DNA from: an uncultured Collinsella sp.
GTDB taxonomy: Bacteria; Actinomycetota; Coriobacteriia; Coriobacteriales; Coriobacteriaceae
Reading direction: 5' to 3'
Length of the DNA stretch: 27,346 bases
Assembly (NCBI GenBank): GCA_900547765.1
Contig: URIA01000030.1
Span: forward strand, 1 to 27,346
Below are positions 16,069 through 24,737 of this stretch, piece after piece (within the stretch, counting starts at the first letter, position 1; the number at the start of each line of letters is the position of its first letter). Below the pieces are notes generated by a model that saw nothing but the letters and a program-made list of their open reading frames with translations, had not been told where the DNA came from and ran no database searches. Both the position numbers and the translations under genes were made by a program.

Positions 16069-17403
16069 TTAGTCCTCCATGCCGAGGTCGATCGTCGTGC
16101 CTTCGAACACCTTGTTAACGGTGCGGACGGCGCACATCTTGCCGCACATGGTGCAGGTGCCCTCGGTGGCGGCGGGGGATTCTTCGTAGCGTTTCTTGCC
16201 GGTGACCGGGTCGAGAGCGCACTTCCACATGGCATCCCAGTCGAGCTTGCGGCGTGCCTGGCCCATCTTGTCGTCCATGTCGCGGGCGTGCGGCACCTTC
16301 TTGGCGATATCGGCGGCGTGCGCGGCGATCTTGGTGGCCATGAGGCCGTCGAGCACATCCTGGGCGTTGGGCAGGCATAGGTGCTCTGCCGGTGTCACGT
16401 AGCACAGGAAGTCGGCACCGGAGCTGGCGGAGATGGCGCCGCCGATGGCAGCGGTGATGTGGTCGTAACCCACGCCGATATCGGTCACCAGCGGACCCAG
16501 CACATAGAACGGAGCATTGTGGCACAGACGCTTCTGCAGTTTCATGTTGGCGGCGATCTCGTCGAGCGCCATGTGACCCGGGCCCTCGACCATGACTTGG
16601 ACGCCGGCGGCCCAAGCGCGCTTGCACAGCTTGCCCAGCTCGATCATCTCGGCGGTCTCGGTGGCGTCGTTGGAGTCGTAGAGGCAGCCCGGGCGGCAGG
16701 AGTCGCCGAGCGAAATCGTCACGTCGTACTCGTGGCAAATCTCGAGCAGCTCGTCAAAGTACTCGTAGAAGGGGTTTTCGTTGCCGGTGACCTCCATCCA
16801 GCCAAACAGCAGCGAGCCGCCGCGGCTCACGATGTTCATCAAGCGGCCGGTCTCCTTAAAGGTCTTGGTGACCGACTTGTTGATGCCGCAGTGGATGGTC
16901 ATAAAGTCCACGCCGTCCTCGGCGTGCGCGCGCACGACCTCGAACAGGTCATCCTTGGTAAGCTTGACCAGCGGCTTTTCCATGTAGCCGATGGCGTCGT
17001 ACATGGGGACGGTGCCCACCATGAGCGGCGTCTCGTCGATGAGCTGCTGGCGGAACTGGCGCGTCTTGCCCGAGTTGGAAAGGTCCATGATGGCGTCGGC
17101 GCCAAAGTCCTCGGCGATCTTGACCTTCTTCCATTCCTCGGCGGCATCGGCTTTATCGCCCGAGATGCCCAGGTTGACGTTGACCTTAGTAGACAGGCCC
17201 TCGCCGACACCAAAGGCGCGCATGCCTTTTTTGATGTGCACGATGTTGGCGGGAATGGCGATGCGGCCGTCGGCCACGCGCTCGCGGATGTACTCGGGGT
17301 CGCGATGCTCGCGCTCGGCGACTTCCTTCATCTGCGGCGTGATCTGCCCGGCGCGGGCGAAGTCGATTTGCGTGACGAGCTTGGGCTCGGTCTGTGTGCT
17401 CAT
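16069..17403 (-). CDS. thiC: Phosphomethylpyrimidine synthase ThiC
   Basis: A 444-residue radical-SAM-type enzyme that converts aminoimidazole ribotide to HMP-P. It is the short form common in anaerobes. Landmarks are ANIVHIKKGMRAFGVGEGL, MTIHCGINK, then CRPGCLYDSNDATETAEMIE, EGPGHMALDEIAANM and the C-terminal 4Fe-4S motif CTMCGKMCAV (CX2CX4C). ATG 17403 is used because GAAGGGAG lies about eight bases upstream. An ATG at 17427, also in frame, lies inside the riboswitch core and is not a start. Expression is expected to fall when TPP is abundant. Confidence 0.95.
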   Translation of the reverse strand: MSTQTEPKLVTQIDFARAGQITPQMKEVAEREHRDPEYIRERVADGRIAIPANIVHIKKGMRAFGVGEGLSTKVNVNLGISGDKADAAEEWKKVKIAEDFGADAIMDLSNSGKTRQFRQQLIDETPLMVGTVPMYDAIGYMEKPLVKLTKDDLFEVVRAHAEDGVDFMTIHCGINKSVTKTFKETGRLMNIVSRGGSLLFGWMEVTGNENPFYEYFDELLEICHEYDVTISLGDSCRPGCLYDSNDATETAEMIELGKLCKRAWAAGVQVMVEGPGHMALDEIAANMKLQKRLCHNAPFYVLGPLVTDIGVGYDHITAAIGGAISASSGADFLCYVTPAEHLCLPNAQDVLDGLMATKIAAHAADIAKKVPHARDMDDKMGQARRKLDWDAMWKCALDPVTGKKRYEESPAATEGTCTMCGKMCAVRTVNKVFEGTTIDLGMED

Positions 17404-17412
17404 TGGCACGGC

Positions 17413-17503
17413 TCCCTTCGTTGGCATTACCCATATCAGGTTTGCGGGTCAGGGCGGGCGCGCCCAGTCTCAGCCTGCCGTCCTGTCCTGCAAGCTCCCC
17501 GTT
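17413..17503 (-). promoter_or_regulatory. TPP (THI-box) riboswitch upstream of thiC
   Basis: Reading the minus strand, all conserved blocks are present in order: ACGGGGAGC (from 17502), GGCTGAGA (17475-17468), GACCC, CCTGATATGGGTAATGCCA (17440-17422) and CGAAGGGAG. The last block is also the thiC ribosome site, eight bases from its ATG. That suggests control of translation initiation rather than termination. A -10-like TATACT (17524-17519) is suitably placed upstream. Confidence 0.95.
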
Positions 17504-17574
17504 TATGTAATGGGCTCAAGTATAGCTCGAATGGGTACGATTGGCCTAACGAGCGTGCCTGTGGGGAGGCGAAC

Positions 17575-18090
17575 ATGGAAGACAAGCATCTATATCGAGA
17601 GACGCAATGGGATGTATCGGCCGAGGAAAGCCGTGCGCACCATGGCCTTGTCGCGATTGGTTTTGCGGTGCTTGCCGTGCTGGTGATTGCCTTTTGTATC
17701 TGGACGTTTGGCGGTCACGGCGGCGCTGCATGGGAGTTCGAGGCCGACGATGCCCTGCCGATCATGACAGTGAAGGTTACGGGCGGCAATACCGTTGCCG
17801 CGCCGGGCGACTATTGGTATTCGCGCGATGGATTTGTCCAGCTTCAGCTGAGCGGTGGGTCTATTCCTGGTGAGGAAATCGAACGCGTGACGTATGATGC
17901 GGCGCTCAAAACGCTGACGGTGAAGCTCAAGAATCAGGGCGACGTGCCTACGACTATGGATATCGCGCTGACGGAATGGCGCTTGGAGCCCCCGACGGGT
18001 GTTGCGGTGTCCGAGGTGGAGCATGTCAAGATTACCTATCAGGACGGCTCGACAAACGAAGTTGCCAAAGCCGACGGCTTGGCGGAATAG
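17575..18090 (+). CDS. Uncharacterised single-pass membrane protein
   Basis: A 171-residue protein that I do not recognise. A charged cytoplasmic head (EDKHLYRETQWDVSAEESRAHH) is followed by one membrane helix (residues about 24-45, LVAIGFAVLAVLVIAFCIW). An extracellular domain of about 120 residues comes next, rich in beta-strand patterns (IMTVKVTGGNTVAAPGDYWY, TLTVKLKNQGDVPTTMDIAL). GGGGAGG lies six bases before ATG 17575. The same frame is open far upstream through the antisense of thiC, but that is a GC-rich artefact. The gene is transcribed away from thiC, with no sign of a link to thiamine. No clear terminator was seen before the yaaA stop, 40 bases away. Confidence 0.8.
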   Translation: MEDKHLYRETQWDVSAEESRAHHGLVAIGFAVLAVLVIAFCIWTFGGHGGAAWEFEADDALPIMTVKVTGGNTVAAPGDYWYSRDGFVQLQLSGGSIPGEEIERVTYDAALKTLTVKLKNQGDVPTTMDIALTEWRLEPPTGVAVSEVEHVKITYQDGSTNEVAKADGLAE

Positions 18091-18130
18091 ACGCCGTGCC
18101 TGGGCAGCACATTCAAAAGTAGCGGTGGTC

Positions 18131-18940
18131 CTACAAGGTCTGTTCGTTCAGGAAGACCAAAGTGTTCTTATTTGAAAGCTCGGGAAAGTGACGATAACCA
18201 ACGTCAAACGCGGTGAGCCCGCTTACATCCTCGAGCTTGTTTTCTGCCATCCAGCGCACCATGGAACCACGTGCCTTTTTGCTGGCGGTCGAGCGCTGGA
18301 TGGGCTTGCCGTTGCGGATGCCTTCGCCAAAGAGGCACGTGACGACCGTGGCGTCGCCCGCGAGATGGGGCAGAACGGCTTTGGCGTACTCTACGCTGGC
18401 GAGGTTGACGATCGTGGTGTTTGAGCCTGCCGGGGCGATAGCCCGCGCGAGCTTGTCGCTCCAAAACGCGTAGAGGTCTGGGGCATCGTCAACGGCGAGC
18501 TTCGCGCCCATTTCCAGCCGATATGGTTCGACGGCATGAAAGGGGCGAACGCACCCGTAGAGGCCAGAGAGGATCCACAGGTGGCTTTGCAGCCATGCGA
18601 GCTGCGCGGAATCCATCACCTCGGGCGCCATGCTCTGGTATTGAATGCCGTGGTAGGACATGACGGCAGGGGAGAGGTGACAGGCGAGTGCGGGATTGTC
18701 GAGATCGCCGTTTTTCAGGATGGGCCCGAACTCATGCAGGGTGTTGAGGCAAGGCCCCAGCAGTTTGTCACTCACGTTCCATAGCGCCTGCAGGCCGCCG
18801 CTGCCTTCATTCCGCTCGATATCTAGCAGTGCGCGGTGGAGGCGAGCCGTCTCGCGCGCAAAGGGTGGGATGCCCAGGACTTCAAAAGCATCTTGGGCCG
18901 CGCGCATCTGCTTGGCGGGCGAAATGACGACCTGCAGCAT
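18131..18940 (-). CDS. yaaA: YaaA / DUF328 family peroxide-stress protein
   Basis: A 269-residue protein matching the YaaA family. E. coli YaaA lowers free iron and protects DNA during hydrogen peroxide stress. Landmarks are the N-terminal VVISPAKQM, then MSYHGIQYQSM, LWILSGLYGCVRPFHAVEPY, YAFWSDKL, VNLASVEYAKAV and the C-terminal GYRHFPELSNKNTLVFL. ATG 18940 was chosen because GAGGAGAG lies just upstream. The frame stays open further, but that part reads through an intergenic hairpin. Confidence 0.9.
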   Translation of the reverse strand: MLQVVISPAKQMRAAQDAFEVLGIPPFARETARLHRALLDIERNEGSGGLQALWNVSDKLLGPCLNTLHEFGPILKNGDLDNPALACHLSPAVMSYHGIQYQSMAPEVMDSAQLAWLQSHLWILSGLYGCVRPFHAVEPYRLEMGAKLAVDDAPDLYAFWSDKLARAIAPAGSNTTIVNLASVEYAKAVLPHLAGDATVVTCLFGEGIRNGKPIQRSTASKKARGSMVRWMAENKLEDVSGLTAFDVGYRHFPELSNKNTLVFLNEQTL

Positions 18941-18963
18941 GGACTCTCCTCTGCCAAAAAGGA

Positions 18964-19030
18964 AGTTGCGGTGGAATACGGTCTGTTTTGGCCGTTTATG
19001 GGCCAGGTTAGTCTGTATTTCACCGCAACT
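18964..19030 (-). terminator. Inverted repeat after the M18 peptidase gene, possible terminator
   Basis: Sixteen-base arms (18964-18979 and 19015-19030) pair with a single G-U wobble around a 35-base loop that holds a TGGCC/GGCCA inner stem. On the minus strand TTCCTTTTTGG follows, so it probably ends the aminopeptidase transcript just before yaaA. Confidence 0.65.
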
Positions 19031-19043
19031 GATGAAGGGTTGG

Positions 19044-20441
19044 TTACGCGCGCTCGATGAAGGCCTTGTAGCCGCGATAGGCCTCGTAGATATCGGCCTT
19101 GTTGGCGACCTCCCACAGGGCGTGCATGGACAGAACGGCAACGCCGGAGTCGATGACGTTCATGCCGTACTTGGCCATGATGTAGGCGATGGTGCCGCCG
19201 CCGCCTGCGTTGACGCGACCGAGCTCGCAGGTCTGGAAGTCCACGCCGGCCTCGTCCATGATGTCGCGGACGAGGGCCACATACTCGGCGTCGGCGTCGT
19301 TGGAGCCGCCCTTGCCGCGGCTGCCCGTGTACTTGTTGAAGCACAGGCCGCGACCCATGAAGGCGGCGTTCTTGGTTTCGAACTTGCCGGCGTAGCCCGG
19401 GTCGAAGCCGGCGGACACGTCGGAGGAGAGCATGCGGCTGCGGGCGAGTGCGCGGCGCAGGGCCAGCGGGCTGCCCTCGCCGGCGAGCGTCATGATCTCG
19501 GCGACGGTGTTCTCGAAGAAGCGGCTCGTCATGCCGGTGGCGCCTACGGAGCCAATCTCCTCCTTGTCGACGATGAGCGTGATGCTCGTGCGCTCGACAT
19601 TGGCCACATTGATCTGGGCGAGCATGGAGGGATAGGCGCAGACGCGGTCATCGTGGCCATAGCCCAAAATCATGGAGCGGTCGAGGCCCATGTCGCGGGC
19701 GGGGCCGGCGGGCACGACCTCGATCTCGGCGGAGAGGAAGTCCTCCTCCTCGACGTCGTACTGCTCCTTGAGGATGTCCAGGAACATCTGCTTGACGGGC
19801 TCCTTGGGGGCGTCCTTGTCGTCCTCGTCAAACTTGACGGGACGGCCGCCCACGATTACGTCGAGGATCTCGGCGTCGACGGCGTCCTTGGCGGGCTTGG
19901 CCATCTGCTCGCTCGAGAGGTGGATCAGCAGGTCGGAGATGGTAAAGACCGGATCGTCCGCCTTGTCGCCGATGTTGATGTCGACGGTAGTGCCGTCCTT
20001 TTTGCAGATGACGCCCACGAGTGCGAGCGGGGAGGCCACCCAGTGGTAGCTCTTGACGCCGCCATAGTAGTGCGTGTCGAGGTAGGCCATGTCGCCGGCC
20101 TCGAAGGCGGGGTTCTGTTTAAGGTCCAGGCGCGGCGAGTCCACGTGGGCGCCCAGGATGTTAAAGCCCTGCTCGAGCGGGGCGGTGCCCAGGTTGACGA
20201 GCATGAGGTCCTTGCCGTGATTGGCGGCGTACACCTTGTCGCCGGCCTTGAGTGCGCGGCCCTCGGCGATCACGGTCTCCAGATTGACGTAGCCCGCCTC
20301 CTCGGCCATCTTGATACCGGTCTTGACGCACAGGCGCTCGGTCTTGTTCTCGCTCAAAAACTGCTTATAGCCGCGGCAAAGCTCCTCGAGCTCCTCGATC
20401 TGCTGTGGCGTGTACTTTTTCCATGCGCAGGGACGCTCCAT
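19044..20441 (-). CDS. M18 family aminopeptidase
   Basis: A 465-residue metallo-aminopeptidase of family M18 (aspartyl aminopeptidase / aminopeptidase I, bacterial ApeB type), a cytosolic enzyme that removes N-terminal residues from peptides. Metal-site motifs are GAHVDSPRLD (His99, Asp101), the catalytic Glu pair in DKEEIGSVGATG, GYGHDDRVCAY, SSDVSAGFDPGY and the C-terminal SMHALWEVANKADIY. A negatively charged insert sits around KFDEDDKDAPKEP. AAAGGAG precedes ATG 20441. It is divergent from polA across 166 bases. Confidence 0.93.
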   Translation of the reverse strand: MERPCAWKKYTPQQIEELEELCRGYKQFLSENKTERLCVKTGIKMAEEAGYVNLETVIAEGRALKAGDKVYAANHGKDLMLVNLGTAPLEQGFNILGAHVDSPRLDLKQNPAFEAGDMAYLDTHYYGGVKSYHWVASPLALVGVICKKDGTTVDINIGDKADDPVFTISDLLIHLSSEQMAKPAKDAVDAEILDVIVGGRPVKFDEDDKDAPKEPVKQMFLDILKEQYDVEEEDFLSAEIEVVPAGPARDMGLDRSMILGYGHDDRVCAYPSMLAQINVANVERTSITLIVDKEEIGSVGATGMTSRFFENTVAEIMTLAGEGSPLALRRALARSRMLSSDVSAGFDPGYAGKFETKNAAFMGRGLCFNKYTGSRGKGGSNDADAEYVALVRDIMDEAGVDFQTCELGRVNAGGGGTIAYIMAKYGMNVIDSGVAVLSMHALWEVANKADIYEAYRGYKAFIERA

Positions 20442-20607
20442 AACGCAGGCTCCTTTCGGATCGATCGTGCTGGTTGATGTACCGTGAGCCATCGTATCAC
20501 GCGCGGGCCCGCGGCGGCAGGGAAGCCTGATGTGCAGTGGCCTTGGGACGGGGAGCGTGTAAACTGGTGTGAGCAAACCGTGCCCAGCCCAAAGCGAGGT
20601 ATTCAAT

Positions 20608-23358
20608 ATGTCTGACAAGCGCCGTACCTTTGCCGTCATCGACGGCAACTCGCTCATGCACCGTGCCTTCCACGCCGTGCCGCCCACCATGAACGCGCCG
20701 GACGGTCGCCCCACCAACGCGATCTTTGGCTTTCTGAATATGTTTCTTAAGATGATCGATGCCTTTGACCCCGACGGTGTGGTCGTGGCGTTTGATAAGG
20801 GCAAGCCGCGCGTGCGTATGGAAATGCTGCCGCAGTATAAGGCGCAGCGCCCGCCCATGGACCCCGATCTGCACGCGCAGTTTCCGATGATCAAGGAGCT
20901 GCTCACCGCGCTCAACGTGCCGATTCTGCAGTCCGAGGGCTGGGAAGGCGACGATATCCTGGGAACCATGGCGCGCCTGGGTGAGGAGGCCGGCTGCGAC
21001 ATGCTGCTGGTGACCGGTGATCGCGACATGTATCAGCTCGTGACCGAGCACGTCAACGTGGTCTCGACCCGCAAGGGCCTGTCCGACGTGGCGATCATGA
21101 CGCCCGAGAGCGTGGACGACCTGTATCACGGCATTACGCCGGCGCTCGTGCCCGATTTTTACGGTCTGAAGGGCGATACGTCGGACAACATTCCCGGCGT
21201 ACCGGGTATCGGCCCCAAAAAGGCGAGCGCGCTCATCGCACAGTACGGCAGCTTGGACGAGGTCATCGCGCATGCCGACGAGGTCAAGGGCAAGATGGGC
21301 GAGAACCTGCGTGCGCACATCGATGATGCGCTGCTGAGCCGCAAGGTTGCGACCATTCGCACCGATGCGCCCGTCGAGCTCGACTTTGAGGCGACGTCCT
21401 TCCCCGCATTTTCCGCCGACGAAGTCTCCGCGGCGCTGGGTACGCTTGGTATCACCGCCATGCAGAACCGTTTCTTGTCGCTGATCGGTGGCGAGGGTGG
21501 GGCTGCGGCCACTGCCAGCACGTTTGAGATACCCACGGTTTCGCGTGCCGCCGCTGGCGACGCCGAGGCACTTGCCGCCGTGGCGGCCGAGGTTGTCCGT
21601 GCGATCGCGGCGGGCGAGTGGATCGCCGCCGTGGTGGACGATGACAAGGAGGAGGGTGCGCTCTTTGGCTTGACGCGTACGCTGTGGCTGGCGACGTCCA
21701 AGGGGCTCTTTGCGCTCGAGGAAGCCGATGGCAGCACGCCCGCCGCTGTCGAGGGCTTCAATTTTGTCCACGGCGTGATCGCCGGCGTGCTTGCGCGTCT
21801 GTTTATGGAGGGCCGCGTGGCGAGCCCGGACATGAAGACGCTGCTGCACGAGCTTTCGCCCATCGATTCTTCCGAGTCCGAGCTCATGGATCCGCTGACA
21901 GTCGATTCCACGCGCATCTTCGACACCGTGGTTGCTGCCTACCTGCTGGATTCCGACCGCTCCGAGTTCGATGAGGCGTATCTGGCCGATACCTATCTGC
22001 AGATGGCGCTGCCTGCGGCGCGCGGTGCAGAGGATGCCGGCGAGGACGCTCCGGCGCCTGCCGCCCGTACTGCGGCTCTGACGCTGGCGCTGGTCGCACC
22101 GTTGCGCGACCGCATGGCCCGCGAGAACGCCGCCAACGTGTTCGATGGCATCGAGATGCCGCTCGTGCCGGTGCTTGCTAAGATGGAGCGCGCGGGCATG
22201 CTCGTGGATCCCGACCGCCTGCACAGTCTGTCCGAGGGGCTTGCTACCCAGATTGCCGAGGTCGAGCGCAGCATCCGCGATCTGGCAGGCGACGAGACCT
22301 TTAACATCGGCAGCCCTATGCAGCTCTCGCACGTGCTGTTTGACGTTATGGGGCTTCCGACCAAGGGGCTCAAAAAGACCAAGCGCGGCTACTATTCGAC
22401 CAACGCCAAGGTGCTGAGCGACCTTGCCCGTGACCACGAAATCGTGCGTCTGATCTTGGATTGGCGCGAGAAGTCCAAAATCAAGTCCACCTATTTGGAC
22501 ACGCTGGGCCCGCTACGCCGTGGTGACGGTCGCGTGCACACCACGTACAACCAGACCATCACGGCAACGGGGCGTCTGTCTTCGAGTGATCCCAACCTGC
22601 AGAACATCCCGACGCGCTCTGAGCTGGGCCGTACCGTCAAGACGGCGTTTTCGGCAGGCGAGGGCAGCGTCTTTTTGGCGGTGGACTACTCGCAGATCGA
22701 GCTGCGTCTACTGGCGCATCTCTCGGGTGACGAGCACCTGGTGCGCGCCTTTAACGAGGGCGAGGACTTCCATGCCGAGACGGCGGCGCGCGTGTTTGGT
22801 GTGCCGGTGTCCGAGGTAACGCCCGACTTGCGCAGTCGCGCCAAGGCCGTGAACTTTGGCATCGTGTATGGTCAGCAGGCCTACGGCCTGTCGCAGTCGC
22901 TGCATATCTCGATGGCCGAGGCACGCGATATGATCGACCGCTACTACGAGGCCTACCCGGGCGTGCGCACGTTCCTCGACAACGTGGTTGCGCGCGCCAA
23001 GCAAACGGGTTACGCCGAGACCATGTACGGCCGCAGGCGCCATATTCCCGAGCTCAAGGCCAAAAACCCACAGCTCCGCGGCTTTGGTGAGCGCACGGCC
23101 ATGAACCATCCCATGCAGGGCACCGCGGCCGACATTATCAAGATCGCCATGGCCCGCGTAAGCCGCCGCCTGGAAGAAGAGGGTTTTGCCGCCCACATGA
23201 TCTTGCAGGTACACGACGAACTGGACTTTGAGTGCCCCGTCAACGAAGTCGAGCGCCTAACCACCATGGTCCGCGACGTCATGGAACACGTAGTAGGCCT
23301 CCGCGTACCCCTCATTGCCGAAGCCAGCACCGGCATAACCTGGGCCGACGCCAAGTAA
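20608..23358 (+). CDS. polA: DNA polymerase I
   Basis: A 916-residue family A polymerase for Okazaki fragment processing and repair. The N-terminal 5'-nuclease domain (1 to about 290) shows VIDGNSLMHRAFHA, VVAFDKG, EGWEGDDILGT, TGDRDMYQL and the helix-hairpin-helix GVPGIGPKKAS. The middle domain (about 310-520) has a long acidic insert and lacks the DXE motif of a 3'-5' exonuclease, so proofreading is probably absent. The polymerase domain has motif A DYSQIELRLLAHLSGDEH (Asp693), motif B RAKAVNFGIVYG and motif C HDE (869-871). ATG 20608 is preferred with GCGAGG upstream. The last ~200 bases shift to A- and C-ending codons. Confidence 0.96.
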   Translation: MSDKRRTFAVIDGNSLMHRAFHAVPPTMNAPDGRPTNAIFGFLNMFLKMIDAFDPDGVVVAFDKGKPRVRMEMLPQYKAQRPPMDPDLHAQFPMIKELLTALNVPILQSEGWEGDDILGTMARLGEEAGCDMLLVTGDRDMYQLVTEHVNVVSTRKGLSDVAIMTPESVDDLYHGITPALVPDFYGLKGDTSDNIPGVPGIGPKKASALIAQYGSLDEVIAHADEVKGKMGENLRAHIDDALLSRKVATIRTDAPVELDFEATSFPAFSADEVSAALGTLGITAMQNRFLSLIGGEGGAAATASTFEIPTVSRAAAGDAEALAAVAAEVVRAIAAGEWIAAVVDDDKEEGALFGLTRTLWLATSKGLFALEEADGSTPAAVEGFNFVHGVIAGVLARLFMEGRVASPDMKTLLHELSPIDSSESELMDPLTVDSTRIFDTVVAAYLLDSDRSEFDEAYLADTYLQMALPAARGAEDAGEDAPAPAARTAALTLALVAPLRDRMARENAANVFDGIEMPLVPVLAKMERAGMLVDPDRLHSLSEGLATQIAEVERSIRDLAGDETFNIGSPMQLSHVLFDVMGLPTKGLKKTKRGYYSTNAKVLSDLARDHEIVRLILDWREKSKIKSTYLDTLGPLRRGDGRVHTTYNQTITATGRLSSSDPNLQNIPTRSELGRTVKTAFSAGEGSVFLAVDYSQIELRLLAHLSGDEHLVRAFNEGEDFHAETAARVFGVPVSEVTPDLRSRAKAVNFGIVYGQQAYGLSQSLHISMAEARDMIDRYYEAYPGVRTFLDNVVARAKQTGYAETMYGRRRHIPELKAKNPQLRGFGERTAMNHPMQGTAADIIKIAMARVSRRLEEEGFAAHMILQVHDELDFECPVNEVERLTTMVRDVMEHVVGLRVPLIAEASTGITWADAK

Positions 23359-23391
23359 AGACGTGCCAACAGCCCCAAGGTAACCAAACAA

Positions 23392-23425
23392 GAAGGGAGC
23401 CCCTCGTCAGCAAGGAGCTCCCTTC
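23392..23425 (+). terminator. Weak hairpin after polA
   Basis: GAAGGGAGC (23392-23400) pairs with GCTCCCTTC (23417-23425), with three further pairs after a mismatch. No T-tract follows, so termination efficiency is doubtful. Confidence 0.4.
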
Positions 23426-23493
23426 ATCCAATTAAATTCAGCCAAAGTATCTAGGCGCCAAGACGCCATCCAGGCGGCAAGCAAGTAGCCCAA

Positions 23494-23623
23494 GGACCTG
23501 GCCGGGCGAGGCGGGTAAGTTTTTCGTAGATTCCGCACGAGCCGGAAAGCACTAAATGTGCTTTCCGAGCGAGCCCAGGACCTGACCGAACGAAAAACTT
23601 ACCCGCCTCGCCCGGCCAGGTCC
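23494..23623. repeat. Long palindromic intergenic element, copy 2
   Basis: Thirty-four-base arms (23494-23527 and 23590-23623) are perfect inverted copies. The 62-base loop contains a small stem TTCCG/CGGAA that matches the inner stem of the 9003-9081 element. A second hairpin CGGAAAGCAC/GTGCTTTCCG overlaps it, and a partial direct copy of the left-arm border (CCAGGACCTG) lies at its right end. The element stands between convergent polA and the HAD gene, 12 bases from the HAD stop codon. Confidence 0.85.
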
Positions 23624-23634
23624 GACGAGCAACG

Positions 23635-24462
23635 TTAACGTGCTGCCAAGATGGCGTCGATGAGCGTCAGTACGCCCCCGTCGTTGTTGCTCGGAATGCG
23701 CCACTTAGCATGCGCGTTCATATGCTCCTCGGCATTGTCCACGATAAAGCTGTGTCCGACGCGCTCGAGCATGGGGATGTCGTTGTAGGTATCGCCCACG
23801 GCGGCCGCGTCGGCGATATCGATGCCCAGGTGATCGCACAGGTGCGCGACGCCCGACCCCTTGTCGACGCCCAGGTTCATAAAGTCGATCCACTCGCGGC
23901 CCGCATTGGTGACGTAGAGCTGATCCGAGAACGCGGGGCTATAGGTCTCGCGGAATGCGGGCTCGGCATCGTAGGCAGGGAAAAAGATCGAAATCTTGTT
24001 GGATTCGATGTCAATGCCCTCAAAGCTATCGACGTAGTTGATCGTGTTGTAGTAGACGCTGATCTCGTCGTGGTATTGATGGTCGCGGGCAAGTACGTAG
24101 AACTCGTCGAAGCAGCACAGGACGGGGACGGCGCGCGGATCCTCCGAGGCGCGGCTCAAGACCTGCTGATACAGCGCCACGTCGATAGTGCTCTTATAGA
24201 TATAGTTGCCGCGATAGATAACGCAGGCTCCGTTATCGGGGCAAAAAGCGATGCGGCTCTTGATGTCCTCAAACATTTCTTCGAGTTTGGGGGCGGGGCG
24301 TCCGCTGGCGGGGCAGAACACGATGCCAGCCTTGGCGAGCTTGTCCAGGCGCTCGTCGAGGCCCTGAGGCAGTACGCGCTCGTCAGTCAGTAACGTCTTG
24401 TCCATATCGACGGCGAGAATCTTAATGTTGCCGATATTGGCGTCTGATTCGTAAGTCTGCAT
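23635..24462 (-). CDS. HAD-superfamily hydrolase, Cof-type
   Basis: A 275-residue cytosolic phosphatase of the Cof/class IIB HAD group, which acts on sugar phosphates or cofactor phosphates. Motif I is LAVDMDKTLLTD (nucleophile Asp and acid/base Asp), motif II is CPASGRPAPKL, and the cap domain lies at about residues 95-195. The catalytic Lys is in VDKGSGVAHL, and motif IV GDTYNDIPML holds the Mg-binding acids. AAAGGCG lies six bases before ATG 24462. It is divergent from the arginine leader region, and substrate is unknown. Confidence 0.9.
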   Translation of the reverse strand: MQTYESDANIGNIKILAVDMDKTLLTDERVLPQGLDERLDKLAKAGIVFCPASGRPAPKLEEMFEDIKSRIAFCPDNGACVIYRGNYIYKSTIDVALYQQVLSRASEDPRAVPVLCCFDEFYVLARDHQYHDEISVYYNTINYVDSFEGIDIESNKISIFFPAYDAEPAFRETYSPAFSDQLYVTNAGREWIDFMNLGVDKGSGVAHLCDHLGIDIADAAAVGDTYNDIPMLERVGHSFIVDNAEEHMNAHAKWRIPSNNDGGVLTLIDAILAAR

Positions 24463-24606
24463 AAAACGCGCCTTTCGGTTTCCAGAATGTTTCGGGCGTA
24501 ATGACCCTCTACTTGGTAGTCGGGCGTATTTTCGCAGGATTGGCGCATATTTGCATCATCATTCACAAAGTAATGAAAAAACTTTTCAGAAATTTGAATT
24601 TGTCGC

Positions 24607-24634
24607 TTGTACAGCAGGCACTTTAGCGTAATAT
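24607..24634 (+). promoter_or_regulatory. Candidate promoter of the argG leader
   Basis: TTGTAC (24607-24612) and TAATAT (24629-24634) are 16 bases apart, four of six consensus matches each, in an A/T-rich stretch that stands out from the GC-rich surroundings. The RNA would begin near 24641, about 97 bases before the leader ATG. No ArgR-type box was found nearby. Confidence 0.45.
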
Positions 24635-24737
24635 AGCGACCATCGAAAACGGAGACGGAAAAACAACCGCTTACCGAGGAAAAGGTACCGTTTACGATAT
24701 TAGAATTGCGCCCGGCGATAGGTGAAAGGAGAGGCAG

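Noticed and set aside
17404..17427. Upstream in-frame ATG for thiC at 17427
   Set aside because: It lies within the conserved TAATGCCA block of the TPP aptamer, so it is a structural part of the RNA rather than a start.
16381..18090. A 569-codon open frame on the plus strand spanning the thiC antisense
   Set aside because: Its first 1.2 kb is antisense to the well-supported thiC. Only the part from ATG 17575, with its own ribosome site, is kept.
20497..22437. A 646-codon minus-strand frame opposite polA
   Set aside because: No ribosome site or family motifs, and it lies over the 5'-nuclease domain of polA. It is a GC-rich shadow frame.
24463..24737. ArgR operator upstream of argG
   Set aside because: I looked for paired TGAAT/ATTCA-like half-sites. 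Only isolated AT-rich fragments exist, none with dyad symmetry of the expected size.
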